Positions 8,879 to 18,158 of a DNA stretch of 64,000 nt are shown here, one piece after another; position 1 is the stretch's first letter; each line of letters opens with the position of its first letter. Source of the stretch: Ensifer adhaerens (lineage in GTDB: Bacteria; Pseudomonadota; Alphaproteobacteria; Rhizobiales; Rhizobiaceae); contig NZ_PNFP01000006.1 of assembly GCF_002940685.1 (NCBI RefSeq), positions 310,001 through 374,000 of the forward strand, given 5' to 3'. The translations under genes and the position numbers were made by a program. Below the pieces are notes generated by a model. It saw nothing but the letters and a program-made list of their open reading frames with translations, had not been told where the DNA came from and did no database searches.

Positions 8879-10876
8879 TCAGCGACGCGCGAGCTTCTGG
8901 CGGGAATAGTGCTCGACCCGGGACCTGAGCGCGCGCAGGCCTTCCTGGACCTTGGCGATGTCGGCGTCATCCTCGTCTGCGTCCTGCGACACCGGTCGGG
9001 CCGCGTGCGGCTCCGGCGCTACGCTGCGGCGCGCGACGGCGTAGGCAGCGCTCAGCGACTGCGCATGGTGCGCAGCGGGACTGAACTGCGGCGGCAGTTC
9101 GAGCTTGACTGAGGCCGGATCCGTTTGCGGCGGCTGGCGCCGCGCCGGCTCGGGGCCGCCATCGGGTTCCGGCGGCTCGGGCGCCCGATCGTCCTCGGCC
9201 TTGCCGGCTGCGGGGAACAATCCGTTCAAGCTGCGATAGATGCCGAGCAGCACGCCGAGGCCAAGGCCGGCAATGAAGCCCGCCATCGTGGCGGCAATCA
9301 CGATGATCTTGCGGGAGGGGCCCTTTGCCTGCAGCGCCGGCTCGGCCTTGGAGATCACCCGGATGTTCTTCGCGGTCAGCTTTTCCTCTTCGCGCGTTTC
9401 GCCGGCGCGTTTCAGGAAGGATTCGTAGATTTCGCGGGTCGCCGCCGCTTTTCGCTGCAACTCGCGCAGCTCGACGAATTCGGCGGAGCTATCGATCTGC
9501 CGTGCCTTCTGCACGGCAAGTTGCCGCACCAGATCCTGTTCCGTTCGCTGGGCGCGGTCGAGCTCGGTTCCGGCCGCTGCCGCGATCCGGCGCAGCTCGT
9601 TGGCGATCTCGGAGCGCGACGCCTCGAGCGCCTGCTGCACGGCGATGCGCTGCGGGTGGCGTGGCCCGAGGCTCGCGTCGAGGGCGCTCAGCTGCGCCCG
9701 GGTCGCGGCATATTGCTTGCGCAGTTCGGAGAGCGCCAGCGAGTTGATTTCCTCCGGATAGGCGCCCGTCAGGACATCGTTGAGCTGCACCTTGCCGGAA
9801 GCTTCGGCCTTGGCCTTCGCTTCGGCGATGCGATTGCGCGCGGCAGCGACCTGGTCACTGAGACTCAAGAGCTGCTTGTCAGCGATCAGTTCACCGCCGG
9901 CGCCGACGATATCGTTGCTCGCCTTGTAGTCTTCGACGGCTTTTTCGGCCGCGTCGAGCTCAGCCTTCAGCTCCTTGATGCGGGCGTCGAGCGCAACGGT
10001 CGTCTTCTGGAAGAAGCCGGATTGTGCCGCCGCCTCCTCGCCGAGGAACGTCTCCACCAGCCGGTTGGCGATCAGTGCCGATTTCTCGGGATCCCTGGTC
10101 TTCGCCTCGACGGTGACGATGAAGGTCTTCGGATCGCGCCAGACCTGAATGGCCTCGCCCATCGTCTTCAGGACGCGCGCGGACGCATCGCCACCGGACG
10201 TCCTGCCCGCGAACTCCGCGTCGTTTTCCAGATCCAGGCTGGCCGCGACCTTTTCCATGACCGTTCGCGAGCGCAGCACTTCGAGCTGGCTGTCGAGCAG
10301 GGCGAGAATGCCTTCGGTTGCGAGCGATTGCTTCGACAGGTCGGAGTCCGTCAGCCGCACCTCGCGCGGATCGACATAGAGCTTGCTCTCGGACACGAAG
10401 ACGCTCGGCGTCGACAGCGCCAGCAGAACGCCGCCGACCGCGCCAAGCGCCGTGGTCGCGAGTATGATCTTGCGAAGCTGCCAGACCGCGCGCAGCACGG
10501 TCTTGATGTCCACGAGCGGGCGGTCGCCGGCGGCCTGCAAATCGGCCGCAGCTGTCGCCGCGGCACGGTCCGGCGGTCTATCGGCCAGCCAGCGCGCAAA
10601 CTTGTCACGCATGCCGTCGAGGCCCGATTGGCCGCGTGCAGCCGAAGCCCTGCCTTTCGGCCGCGTCGTTTCACCGGATGTTTGCTGCCCCTCGAAGCGG
10701 CCTTCGCCACGCGTCGCTGCGCGATCGGCTGACCCTGCGGGTCCGGACAGTCGGTCGAGCAAGGACGAACCGGCGCGCGTATCTCGCGCACGCGCCTGCT
10801 CACGCGCGTCGTCGGCTGCAAAATCGAGCAACGATGCACGCGGAACCGGGCGTTTCTCGTCGTCGATGTTGAACAT
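8879..10876 (-). CDS. Wzz/GumC-type polysaccharide co-polymerase without kinase domain
   Basis: Inner-membrane chain-length or export protein of 665 residues. A polar, probably disordered N-terminus (1-120) is followed by a first membrane segment (about 137-157), a long periplasmic helical region (about 280-500), the GPSRKIIVIAATMAGFIAGL second membrane segment (about 520-545) and a Pro-rich cytoplasmic tail. There is no Walker A motif after the second segment, so the tyrosine-kinase module of ExoP-like proteins is missing. It is divergent from the flippase-like gene across 268 bp. Which polymer it serves cannot be told from the sequence. Confidence 0.82.
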   Translation of the reverse strand: MFNIDDEKRPVPRASLLDFAADDAREQARARDTRAGSSLLDRLSGPAGSADRAATRGEGRFEGQQTSGETTRPKGRASAARGQSGLDGMRDKFARWLADRPPDRAAATAAADLQAAGDRPLVDIKTVLRAVWQLRKIILATTALGAVGGVLLALSTPSVFVSESKLYVDPREVRLTDSDLSKQSLATEGILALLDSQLEVLRSRTVMEKVAASLDLENDAEFAGRTSGGDASARVLKTMGEAIQVWRDPKTFIVTVEAKTRDPEKSALIANRLVETFLGEEAAAQSGFFQKTTVALDARIKELKAELDAAEKAVEDYKASNDIVGAGGELIADKQLLSLSDQVAAARNRIAEAKAKAEASGKVQLNDVLTGAYPEEINSLALSELRKQYAATRAQLSALDASLGPRHPQRIAVQQALEASRSEIANELRRIAAAAGTELDRAQRTEQDLVRQLAVQKARQIDSSAEFVELRELQRKAAATREIYESFLKRAGETREEEKLTAKNIRVISKAEPALQAKGPSRKIIVIAATMAGFIAGLGLGVLLGIYRSLNGLFPAAGKAEDDRAPEPPEPDGGPEPARRQPPQTDPASVKLELPPQFSPAAHHAQSLSAAYAVARRSVAPEPHAARPVSQDADEDDADIAKVQEGLRALRSRVEHYSRQKLARR

Positions 10877-11144
10877 GACTGATCCCGCGGCTGCCGAAAC
10901 GGCGAATTCCGAATAGTGAAGCCAACCTAAGGAAACATGGAAAACAAATCGTTAACTTCCCTGCAAACGCGGGCGCGGACGACGTGATCTCACGCCTTAT
11001 TAAGCTTTCCCGCCTATGACGGAAGGACGAGCGCAATTCCAGGAGACCGCTTTGCAGGCCCTTTCCTTGGAACTGTGAGAAATCAAGGAGATAGAGCGTT
11101 TCCGTCGACAGTGACGAGGAGACGCGCTACCGGAAACGTCGGCC

Positions 11145-12410
11145 GTGCCCCATCGCGTCAAAGCGCTTTATCTCCGCCACCGGGCGCTCATCCACGCCTA
11201 CCTCTCGATGACCGGAGGCTCGGCAGGCCGGCTCGTGCTTTCGCTGGTCTATTTCATCGCCGTCGCCAACACGCTCGCGATCGCCGACTTCGGATTGTTC
11301 GCAACGGCATCCGCTGCCGGCATCATGATATCGCGCGTGCTTGCTTTCGGCTTCATGTCGCCGCTCTATCGCGTCGCGACCGTGAAGCCGCTGCTGGTCG
11401 GCACCTATAGCGCCGGCTTCCTGGTCGGCGCAGTACTTTCTTTGCCGCTGATCGCGATCATCTGCGCGATCACCTTCCTCGCCCTCTTTTCCCTCGACAT
11501 GGCGGCAGGCACCTTCGCGGCCTTCATGCTTGCCGAAATCCTCTGCTGGCGCGGGCTGGAGACCGCGGTCATCGTGCTGAACGGCCTTGGCCGCTTCGGG
11601 CGCGGGGCTCTGCTCGTGGTGATCGGAACGGCGATCCGCACCGGCGCGGCCCTCCTCCTTGCCTTCCTTCCCTGGGGTACACTTGAGGCCTGGTCCTACT
11701 TCTACCTGCTTGCGAATGCGCTCGGCCTCGCGGTCGCACTCCTCTGGTTCTATCCGCGCGTTCGCCTGCGCTGGCAGCCCCGGCTCTACTTCCGGCGGTG
11801 GGCGGATTCCGTGTCGGTCGCCGGTGCCGAAGTGCTCTTTTACATCCAATCGGAATTCGATAAGATCGCCGTGCTTGCGATCGGCGGGCCGGCCGTCTCG
11901 GGCCTCTATGCCATCCTGATGCGGCTCGCAGACCTGACGGCGCTGCCCGTGCGGTCGTTCAACACCCTGCTTGTCCAGCGCATCATGCGAACACCCGAGG
12001 CGATTGCCCGCTGGCGTGTCCGGCTGGCGATCGAACTCCTGGTCGCGCTTGCATCCTTCGCAGCCATCGCGGCCATGGCATTCTACCTATGGGTCTTCCC
12101 GGATGGCCTCGGGCGCAATGTTTCGGCCGCTGCCCCGATCGTCGCGATGATCCTGCTCGTGCCCTCGTTCCGCAACCTGATCGAGTACCACTCCGAACTG
12201 CTCTACGCGACCGGCCGCACGGTGCGGCGCATGCTCAACCTCATGATTGCCGGCATCGTCAAGGTGGGTCTGCTGGTGCTGTTGTTGCAGACGACGACCG
12301 ACGTCGCGACCTGGGCGCCGGCGCTCAACGGGATCTTCCTCGTCCTCTACGCGCTCTCGTTCGGGCTGACCTACTCAGCGCTCAGGAAGCCGACCGAACG
12401 GGTCATCTGA
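11145..12410 (+). CDS. Polysaccharide flippase-like membrane protein (Wzx-like)
   Basis: 421 residues with about twelve hydrophobic segments in the pattern of the MOP/Wzx family, which moves lipid-linked sugar repeat units across the inner membrane. The start used is the GTG at 11145; no strong ribosome binding site decides it, and an ATG 21 codons later (MTGGSAGRLVL) is possible. It ends 16 bp before the convergent DUF6492 gene. Its position among glycosyltransferases and a Wzz-like protein supports the call. Sequence motifs in this family are weak, so the substrate is unknown. Confidence 0.75.
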   Translation: MPHRVKALYLRHRALIHAYLSMTGGSAGRLVLSLVYFIAVANTLAIADFGLFATASAAGIMISRVLAFGFMSPLYRVATVKPLLVGTYSAGFLVGAVLSLPLIAIICAITFLALFSLDMAAGTFAAFMLAEILCWRGLETAVIVLNGLGRFGRGALLVVIGTAIRTGAALLLAFLPWGTLEAWSYFYLLANALGLAVALLWFYPRVRLRWQPRLYFRRWADSVSVAGAEVLFYIQSEFDKIAVLAIGGPAVSGLYAILMRLADLTALPVRSFNTLLVQRIMRTPEAIARWRVRLAIELLVALASFAAIAAMAFYLWVFPDGLGRNVSAAAPIVAMILLVPSFRNLIEYHSELLYATGRTVRRMLNLMIAGIVKVGLLVLLLQTTTDVATWAPALNGIFLVLYALSFGLTYSALRKPTERVI

Positions 12411-12426
12411 AAGATGAACGCCTAAC

Positions 12427-13320
12427 TCAGGCCGCGAGTTCAAACACCGCCCGGCGGATATCGTCGAGGTCGTGGCCGACGAAGGACTGCACACCGATGC
12501 CGATCTGGTGGGGCGCCATATCCTTCAGAAACGCCCTCAGACCGGAGAGATCCTGGCGGTAGCTGTCTTCGAACCAGAGCACATGGCAGAGCGCGGCATC
12601 GGAGGGAACATGCCCCTCCCCGCCCAGAACCTCGTCGACGAAACGGCCGTAGATCGTGCATTCGGAAAAGGCGCGCGTGCGTGTGACGGCCCGTATCCAG
12701 CTCCTGCCGTGCCGCGCCTCGATATGCTCAAGCAGCTTGCGGCAGGTATCGGTGCGCCAGGCGATCAGCGTGTTGATGTAGTCGTTGGCCGGCAGTGTAT
12801 ACGGGCCGATCCCGAGCAGCCGGTCGGAATGGGCGAGCCATTCGAGATGGTTGGAGCGCATATGCCGATCGATCGCCCCGTCCTTGCGGTAGAGCGTCAG
12901 CCGGTCCGCCTGCCAGAGGCTTGTGGGATCGAAGGGGCGCAGGAAGACGACATCGGAGTCGACCGCGAACATCGCCGGCTCGTCGATGTGGCGGGCGAGC
13001 GCCAGGCGGCGAAGCTGCTGGGCATGCCAGCCGCGCAGCGGCAGTCCGAAGGGGCTGAGCCACAGCTTGCGGCGACCGCCGGACAACGGATCGGTAACCG
13101 GGTGCAGCCACCAGGGCAGAAGATCGCGTTCGCTGATCACCTGGCGCCTCGAGCCTTCCAGTTGCCGGAACAGCTTAACGTCAAACTCGGCAACCAGCAG
13201 ATAGTGGCGCCAATCGCCCAGAAGCTGGCGGTCCATGCTTTCGCACATCAGCCGGCAGCGTTCGAAGTCGTTCGAATAGGACGCTGTGACAATGGCTGTG
13301 CGCATGGTCTGACCGTTCAC
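12427..13320 (-). CDS. DUF6492-type protein, possible glycosyltransferase
   Basis: About 297 residues. It resembles the DUF6492 group found in polysaccharide loci: an N-terminal beta strand (TAIVTASYSNDFERCRL), an AVDSDVVFLRPFDP segment with a DxD-like DSD typical of nucleotide-sugar transferases, and a C-terminal SECTIYGRFVDEVLG segment. The GTG at 13318-13320 overlaps the upstream stop codon as GTGA, exactly as at the next junction upstream, and is preferred. The ATG at 13305 would remove five residues. A transferase role is inference from fold-like features and context. Confidence 0.7.
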   Translation of the reverse strand: MNGQTMRTAIVTASYSNDFERCRLMCESMDRQLLGDWRHYLLVAEFDVKLFRQLEGSRRQVISERDLLPWWLHPVTDPLSGGRRKLWLSPFGLPLRGWHAQQLRRLALARHIDEPAMFAVDSDVVFLRPFDPTSLWQADRLTLYRKDGAIDRHMRSNHLEWLAHSDRLLGIGPYTLPANDYINTLIAWRTDTCRKLLEHIEARHGRSWIRAVTRTRAFSECTIYGRFVDEVLGGEGHVPSDAALCHVLWFEDSYRQDLSGLRAFLKDMAPHQIGIGVQSFVGHDLDDIRRAVFELAA

Positions 13321-14132
13321 GATGTTCCCGTCCGCAGGCTGGTGTCGGCGGCGCTTTCCCGCGCCCGCCCCGACAGCTTGTGCCAGAGGACGTGAAACAG
13401 GAAAAGCGGGTTTCCGAGGACATAGCGACGCCACATGCGCCGCGGCTCGACCGCCAGGCGGAAGAACCATTCCAGCCGCATCCGGCGCAGGAACTTCGGC
13501 GCCCGCGGAAAGGCTTCCGCGACGAAGTCGAAGAGCGCGCCGACGGTTATGACCAATCGGGCGTCCTGCGGCCCGACATGTGCATCGACCCATTTCTCCT
13601 GCCTGGGGCTTCCCATCGCCACCAGCAGGATGTCGGCGTCCAGCGCCCGAAGATCGGCGAGCACCTGCTCGGAGCGGTCACGATCGAAGAACCCGTCCGA
13701 AACGGGAACAAACTCGTGCCACGGCGCATGCCTGCGAAAATTTTCGGCCGCGCGCGCCAGCACCGTCGGCCGCGCGCCGATCATCGCGACGCGCAGCGGC
13801 CGTTCGACGAAGGTCAGCAGCGCCGGCACGAAATCGGTGCCATTGAGATTGGCGGGAAACATGCTGCCGTAAAAGAGAAAGGAGGCAATATCGACGCCGT
13901 GACCGTCGGGAAAGACGACTTGCCGGCTGAGGACCTCGCGGTACGCGCCGTCGCGCATCATCAGGTTGGCATTGTTGGCGTTGAGGAATGCGAGGGTCGT
14001 TTGCCCGCCCGGCCGCGAAAGGATGTCGGCCGCAAAGGCAAACGCGTTCTCCCAGTCGAAATCGACCACCGGCATGCCCAGGATAAGGCGCCTGGAAATG
14101 GCGGCGTTCGCGCCGGCGGCCGTCCTGGTCAC
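13317..14132 (-). CDS. WecG/TagA/CpsF family glycosyltransferase (GT26)
   Basis: 271 residues. The GT26 signature is visible: FLNANNANLMMRDGAYREVL early, VFPDGHGVDIASFL, GTDFVPAL, MIGARPTVLARAAENF, and DADILLVAMGSPRQEKWVDAH. These enzymes transfer a sugar such as ManNAc or GlcA to a lipid-linked acceptor at the inner membrane. The start is a GTG at 14130-14132 in a GTGA overlap with the upstream transferase, so the three minus-strand genes form one operon. The sugar is not predictable. Confidence 0.85.
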   Translation of the reverse strand: MTRTAAGANAAISRRLILGMPVVDFDWENAFAFAADILSRPGGQTTLAFLNANNANLMMRDGAYREVLSRQVVFPDGHGVDIASFLFYGSMFPANLNGTDFVPALLTFVERPLRVAMIGARPTVLARAAENFRRHAPWHEFVPVSDGFFDRDRSEQVLADLRALDADILLVAMGSPRQEKWVDAHVGPQDARLVITVGALFDFVAEAFPRAPKFLRRMRLEWFFRLAVEPRRMWRRYVLGNPLFLFHVLWHKLSGRARESAADTSLRTGTS

Positions 14133-15376
14133 GATCGCCCCCCGTCATGGAGCTTCAGCTCGGGCGGAACCGACAGTGGCTCGGCTGCCGCGCTGTGGCC
14201 AAGGCCAGCGAGCACATTACGCATGACCCGCATCAGCCGCGCCTTCTGGGCGCGATGGAAGAGCGCCCCGTCGAGACGCTGGCGGTCGCCGCCGCGCACC
14301 CGGGCAACCTTGTCGATCAACAGGCGCGCAAACTCCGCCGGATCTTCGGCCGCCGAGCAGTTTTCCGGAAGCGCCTCGATGCCGCGCAACGACGCCTGTG
14401 TCGCCACCGAAGGCATACCGAGTTCGAAGGTCTCGATGCTCTTCAATTGCACGCCCGTGCCGCCACGGCTGATGAGCGGTATGACGGCGCTTTCGGTAAC
14501 GAAGGCGCGGGCGTCCGGGACCCGCCCGACGAAACGAACGCCGGGATGGGAAACCGCGGGCATGCCGTCCATCTGGCCGGCAACGGCGATCGAGAAGTCC
14601 TGCGGCAGATGCGGCACGACCTCGGCGAGAAACCAGTCGAGCCCCAATCGGTTCGGCCGCCAGCTCCAGGTCCCGATCAGGCCGAGATCCTGACGCAGGT
14701 CAGGCTCGACGGTCGGTGCTGCGGCCGCCTCCCAACCGGTCACCAGCGGCAGCACGAAGGCCCGATCGCTGACGGCGCGGCCGAAACCGAAGCGATCGGC
14801 TTCGGCAAACGTCCAGACGGCGACCGCATTCTGCGCCAGCTTCTGTTCGTAGCGTTCAAGATATTGCGCTTCGCGCCGAAACAGGAAGCGCTCGACCGTA
14901 CCGCCTGCCCGTTCGGCACTCTCGAAGGCGGAATCCGCCTCGACATTATGGGCGACATAGATCGACGGATAGGGCCGGAAGACCTGCTGAAAGGCGGCCG
15001 GCAACTGCACCGAGTTGAGCACGAGGCCATCGAACGGGGCGAGGCTCTCCAGGAGAGACTGGATCCGGCTTGCCGGCACCACAAGCATCTTGCCTGACGA
15101 GACCGTCGTCCGGTTGAGGAAGGCGGTGGCGAGCCAGCTCAGCTTCTGGAGCGTCCCCACCTTGGCGTTGGTCACCTCGAGTTCGCCGAGCAAATGCATG
15201 TCGCAATCGGGCGCAGGCAGGTGTCCCGGCTGAAGAAAGCCGACGACGCTGACCCGGTGACCGAGCGCACGCAGGCCGTCGAGCACAGCCCGGTTGGCGA
15301 TGTCGAAACCGGACGCCGGACTGGCGACAGGAACGAGCGAGGAGACCAGGACCAGATGCATTTTGCCACGCGTCAT
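14129..15376 (-). CDS. Glycosyltransferase, GT4-like
   Basis: 415 residues. The N-terminal half starts with a Rossmann-type strand (MHLVLVSSLVPVASPASGFDI) and has the acceptor-side pattern IYVAHNVEADSAFE common in GT4 enzymes. The C-terminal half carries LIGTWSWRPNRLGLDWFLAE and VIPLISRGGTGVQLKSIETF, which match the donor-binding domain of that family. The ATG at 15376 is used and one at 15361 is possible. It heads the minus-strand GT4-GT26-DUF6492 operon and is divergent from the GT2 gene across 139 bp. Confidence 0.82.
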   Translation of the reverse strand: MTRGKMHLVLVSSLVPVASPASGFDIANRAVLDGLRALGHRVSVVGFLQPGHLPAPDCDMHLLGELEVTNAKVGTLQKLSWLATAFLNRTTVSSGKMLVVPASRIQSLLESLAPFDGLVLNSVQLPAAFQQVFRPYPSIYVAHNVEADSAFESAERAGGTVERFLFRREAQYLERYEQKLAQNAVAVWTFAEADRFGFGRAVSDRAFVLPLVTGWEAAAAPTVEPDLRQDLGLIGTWSWRPNRLGLDWFLAEVVPHLPQDFSIAVAGQMDGMPAVSHPGVRFVGRVPDARAFVTESAVIPLISRGGTGVQLKSIETFELGMPSVATQASLRGIEALPENCSAAEDPAEFARLLIDKVARVRGGDRQRLDGALFHRAQKARLMRVMRNVLAGLGHSAAAEPLSVPPELKLHDGGRS

Positions 15377-15515
15377 GAATGGAACTGGGCCTTCTTTAAC
15401 AGCATGGGGTGAAGGAGCGCTTAAAGACCCCTTTCAAAATCTGCCGCCAGGGTTCAGCATCTGTTTAGGAAGATTTGCTGTATTGCGCTACAATTTTGCT
15501 CTTACAGGTTTCGCC

Positions 15516-16505
15516 ATGACGACGACCGGCCAGGACATTTCCGTCTACTTCCGCACGGAGCTGGAAGACGCCGGCGACATCGAACTCGTCGTCGTGCTGC
15601 CGACGTTCCGCAGGCCGGAACATGTCGTCAAGACTCTGAAAACCATTGTTTCCCAGAGGCCTGACATCTCCTACGCCACGGTCGTCGTCGAGAACGACGC
15701 CGAGGGGCTGGCCGGTGCTGCGGCGGCAAAGGACTTCTTCCTGGGGCATCCTTCGGACTCCGTCGTGATCGTCGCGCATCAGCGCGGAAACTGCCACGCC
15801 TACAATGCCGGCTGGTCGACCGCTCTCGAAACCTATCCGAACCTGAAGGCCATCGCGATCATCGACGACGACGAAGTGGCGGCGCCGGAATGGCTCGATT
15901 GCCTCATCGCGGCACAGGAGGCGACGGGCGCCGACATGATCGGCGGCCCGCAGCTACCGGTCTTCGAGGGCGATGGCGGGCAGAAGTGGAAGCGTCACCC
16001 GGTTTTCACGCCCCATTATGATGCGACTGGCCCCGTGCCCATCCTCTATTCCTCCGGAAACGTGCTGGTCACGCGAAGGGTGCTGGACGCGATGCCGCGA
16101 CCTTTTCTCGACCCGGCCTTCAACTTCATCGGTGGCGGCGATGCCGATTTCTACAGCCGCTGCAAGGAGCAAGGCTTTTCCTTCGGCTGGGCGACAGACG
16201 CCTGGGTTGCCGAAACGGTGCCGGCCCGCCGCACCAGCGCGTCCTGGATCAGGGCGCGCAGCCTCCGGAACGGCGCCATCTCGACGATGCTCGAACATCG
16301 CCGCGACCCCAGCTTCAAAGGACGGCTGAGGACCTTCGGCAAATCGCTGGCGCTGCTTGGCGCATCGGTACCGCGCGGCCTGGAACTGTGGAACAAGAGC
16401 GGGCTGGCGGCGGCGGGACTATACCACTTCTATGTGGCGATCGGCCGACTGATGGCCGAACTCGGCCTCGTCAACGAGCAATACCGCACCCCTGAGAAGA
16501 ACTGA
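15516..16505 (+). CDS. Glycosyltransferase family 2 protein
   Basis: 329 residues with a GT-A fold. VVVLPTFRRPEHVVKTLKTI is the N-terminal nucleotide-binding strand. IAIIDDDEVAAPEWLD carries the DxD metal-binding motif and GGGDADFYSRCKEQGF the downstream acidic motif. There is no clear membrane segment, so it is probably a cytoplasmic transferase acting on a lipid-linked chain. The ATG at 15516 begins just before the conserved region; the longer frame from 15294 overlaps the divergent GT4 gene and is unlikely. It closes the polysaccharide island. Confidence 0.85.
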   Translation: MTTTGQDISVYFRTELEDAGDIELVVVLPTFRRPEHVVKTLKTIVSQRPDISYATVVVENDAEGLAGAAAAKDFFLGHPSDSVVIVAHQRGNCHAYNAGWSTALETYPNLKAIAIIDDDEVAAPEWLDCLIAAQEATGADMIGGPQLPVFEGDGGQKWKRHPVFTPHYDATGPVPILYSSGNVLVTRRVLDAMPRPFLDPAFNFIGGGDADFYSRCKEQGFSFGWATDAWVAETVPARRTSASWIRARSLRNGAISTMLEHRRDPSFKGRLRTFGKSLALLGASVPRGLELWNKSGLAAAGLYHFYVAIGRLMAELGLVNEQYRTPEKN

Positions 16506-16574
16506 CGACGGAGCGTTCCCGCCGACGGCATACGGCCGAGCGGAGACCCGCCCGGTCGCCCTTCGCCATGCTCA

Positions 16575-17141
16575 TCAGTGCGAGCTGCTTGCCTTGACGG
16601 CGCCTTCCGGCAGCTTGTCGCTGGCGACATTGCCGTTCTTGTCGGTGATCGGGACCGGCTTTTGCCGCGGCACGTTCTGACTGTTGGCGACGCGCTTGAC
16701 GTCCTCCTTGGTCAGGTATTCGAGCTGCTCGACGAGCACTTCGGTAATCACCTCTTCGCCAAGCTTCTTGTTCAGGCCGTCCTTCACCGTCGTCTTGAAG
16801 GTGGGCAGGTCGAACGTACCGGTGTCGGCGATATCGATGAATTTCGAACCGACGAGCAGATCATAGAGCTCGTCGGTGACCAACTGGCGCAGCGGCGCGC
16901 GGAGATTGTTGATCCCCTCCTTGGTGGCGGAGAAGGAGAGCTTGGTCAGGAAATAACCCTGAACGGAACCATCCCTGATGACCGGAATGGTGATCATCTC
17001 ACCGGGAACATATTGCTCCGATGCGCGCCGGGCGGCCTCGCCGTCCGGGACGGCGGGCGCCGACGCACTTTGCATCGAGAAATAGACCGATCCGAGCGTG
17101 ACGGCGCAGACCCAGATCCCGGTGAAAACGAGCTTCAGCAT
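16575..17141 (-). CDS. Membrane-anchored flagellar-locus protein, FliL-like layout
   Basis: 188 residues: an N-terminal membrane anchor (about residues 3-23), a short linker and a periplasmic domain. The segment LRQLVTDELYDLLVG, then FKTTVKDGLNKKLGEEVITE, resembles the C-terminal half of FliL, but identity is low and the protein is distinct from the fliL gene at 40158. The ATG at 17139-17141 overlaps the upstream stop by one base (TGATG). It ends the run that starts at flhA, so a role in the flagellar motor or export gate is plausible but unproven. Confidence 0.6.
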   Translation of the reverse strand: MLKLVFTGIWVCAVTLGSVYFSMQSASAPAVPDGEAARRASEQYVPGEMITIPVIRDGSVQGYFLTKLSFSATKEGINNLRAPLRQLVTDELYDLLVGSKFIDIADTGTFDLPTFKTTVKDGLNKKLGEEVITEVLVEQLEYLTKEDVKRVANSQNVPRQKPVPITDKNGNVASDKLPEGAVKASSSH

Positions 17142-17509
17142 CAAAAATCGCTATAGCGGAACTGCGCTTCCGAGTAGATGCCGTCCGCATCGGCATCCTG
17201 GGCGGCGGTCTTCAGGAGGTCGACGACGGCGCGAACCGCCTCGAGATGGGCTTCGACCTTCTGCGAATTGACAGACAGCTTCTCGCGCAGGTGAAGTGCA
17301 TGCGAGGAGAAGGCCGAGGAAGATTCGCCCGGCAGCATGTCACGGTGCAGCATCGTCAGTTCGTAGAGGCAGCGGCTCTTGTGCGCGTTCGATGTCTTGA
17401 TATCGAATTCCGGGTCGACGCCGATGCGGCTGTTCTCGTTGTCGAGGATCATTTCCAGGCGGCCGAGCACGTTCTGGATCCGGACGTCATTGGATGCCAA
17501 AGCTTCCAT
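17141..17509 (-). CDS. Small helical flagellar-locus protein, FlgN-like
   Basis: 122 residues, predicted almost wholly helical. The spacing of KSRCLYELTMLHRDML and LREKLSVNSQKVEAHLEAVRAVVDLL recalls FlgN, the chaperone for hook-junction proteins FlgK and FlgL. No FlgN is otherwise apparent here although flgK and flgL are present. It lies 14 bp after flgJ and overlaps the next gene. The family call is inference from length, helix pattern and context. Confidence 0.55.
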   Translation of the reverse strand: MEALASNDVRIQNVLGRLEMILDNENSRIGVDPEFDIKTSNAHKSRCLYELTMLHRDMLPGESSSAFSSHALHLREKLSVNSQKVEAHLEAVRAVVDLLKTAAQDADADGIYSEAQFRYSDF

Positions 17510-17523
17510 GGATCAACTCCCAA

Positions 17524-18078
17524 TTAGGCTTGCTTGTTCTTGTCGTCTTCGGTGGTAAAGCCGGTCAGCGTCTTGCGCTCGTATTCCTGCACGAGGCTTG
17601 CGGCGAGGTTCAGGCTGTTGCCGTCGAGCGATGCCTGGACCCGCTCGGACGCATCTGCGCCCGCGAGCTGGTCGGCGATACCGATGCCACCGCTCTTTGA
17701 AATCACGTCACCGATCTGTTCGGCCATCATGCTCTTCCAGATGTCACCGGCGTTGCCCTTGCCGAAGACGTTCTCGCTGTCGGTCGGCAGCATCGACTTC
17801 ACGAAGTTCTGCAGCACCATGGCCTCGAACTTGCGATAGGTTTCCGGAATCTTCTTCTGCTCGACGCGGTTGTTGATGTCGCCGAGCCCGCTCGATCCTT
17901 CGGGCGAGAGATTGAGAACGTTGACGGCGGCAGCAAAGCCATTGCCGTTTTCCGCCAGGCTCGTCGCCTTGAACGCGGCACGGTTGGCCTTCAGGCGCGC
18001 CTGCGCTTCCTGCACTTCGGCGGGGTCGGCGGCGCGCACGACATCCATCACCAGATCGCTGGGCGGAGAGATGGCCAT
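17524..18078 (-). CDS. flgJ: Rod-binding protein FlgJ, single-domain form
   Basis: 184 residues. The rod-binding domain is clear at about residues 85-145 (KFEAMVLQNFVKSMLP, then IWKSMMAEQIGDVISKSGG and IGIADQL). The C-terminal muramidase domain of enterobacterial FlgJ is absent, as known for alphaproteobacteria; the separate transglycosylase at 27838-28410 may supply that activity. The ATG at 18078 has GAGG about 8 nt upstream. The frame runs on to 18159, but that extension carries no conserved sequence and would overlap the ribosome binding region. Confidence 0.8.
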   Translation of the reverse strand: MAISPPSDLVMDVVRAADPAEVQEAQARLKANRAAFKATSLAENGNGFAAAVNVLNLSPEGSSGLGDINNRVEQKKIPETYRKFEAMVLQNFVKSMLPTDSENVFGKGNAGDIWKSMMAEQIGDVISKSGGIGIADQLAGADASERVQASLDGNSLNLAASLVQEYERKTLTGFTTEDDKNKQA

Positions 18079-18158
18079 GACGAATCCTCTCAAAATCGAG
18101 CCTGGGCATTGGTCGGACCGGGTCAGCTCCGCCATCGGAGCAGACCGGCAATGACGCA

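Noticed and set aside
9125-10732. 535-codon plus-strand open frame
   Set aside because: It is antisense to the Wzz-like gene and has only low-complexity Arg/Gly/Leu sequence.
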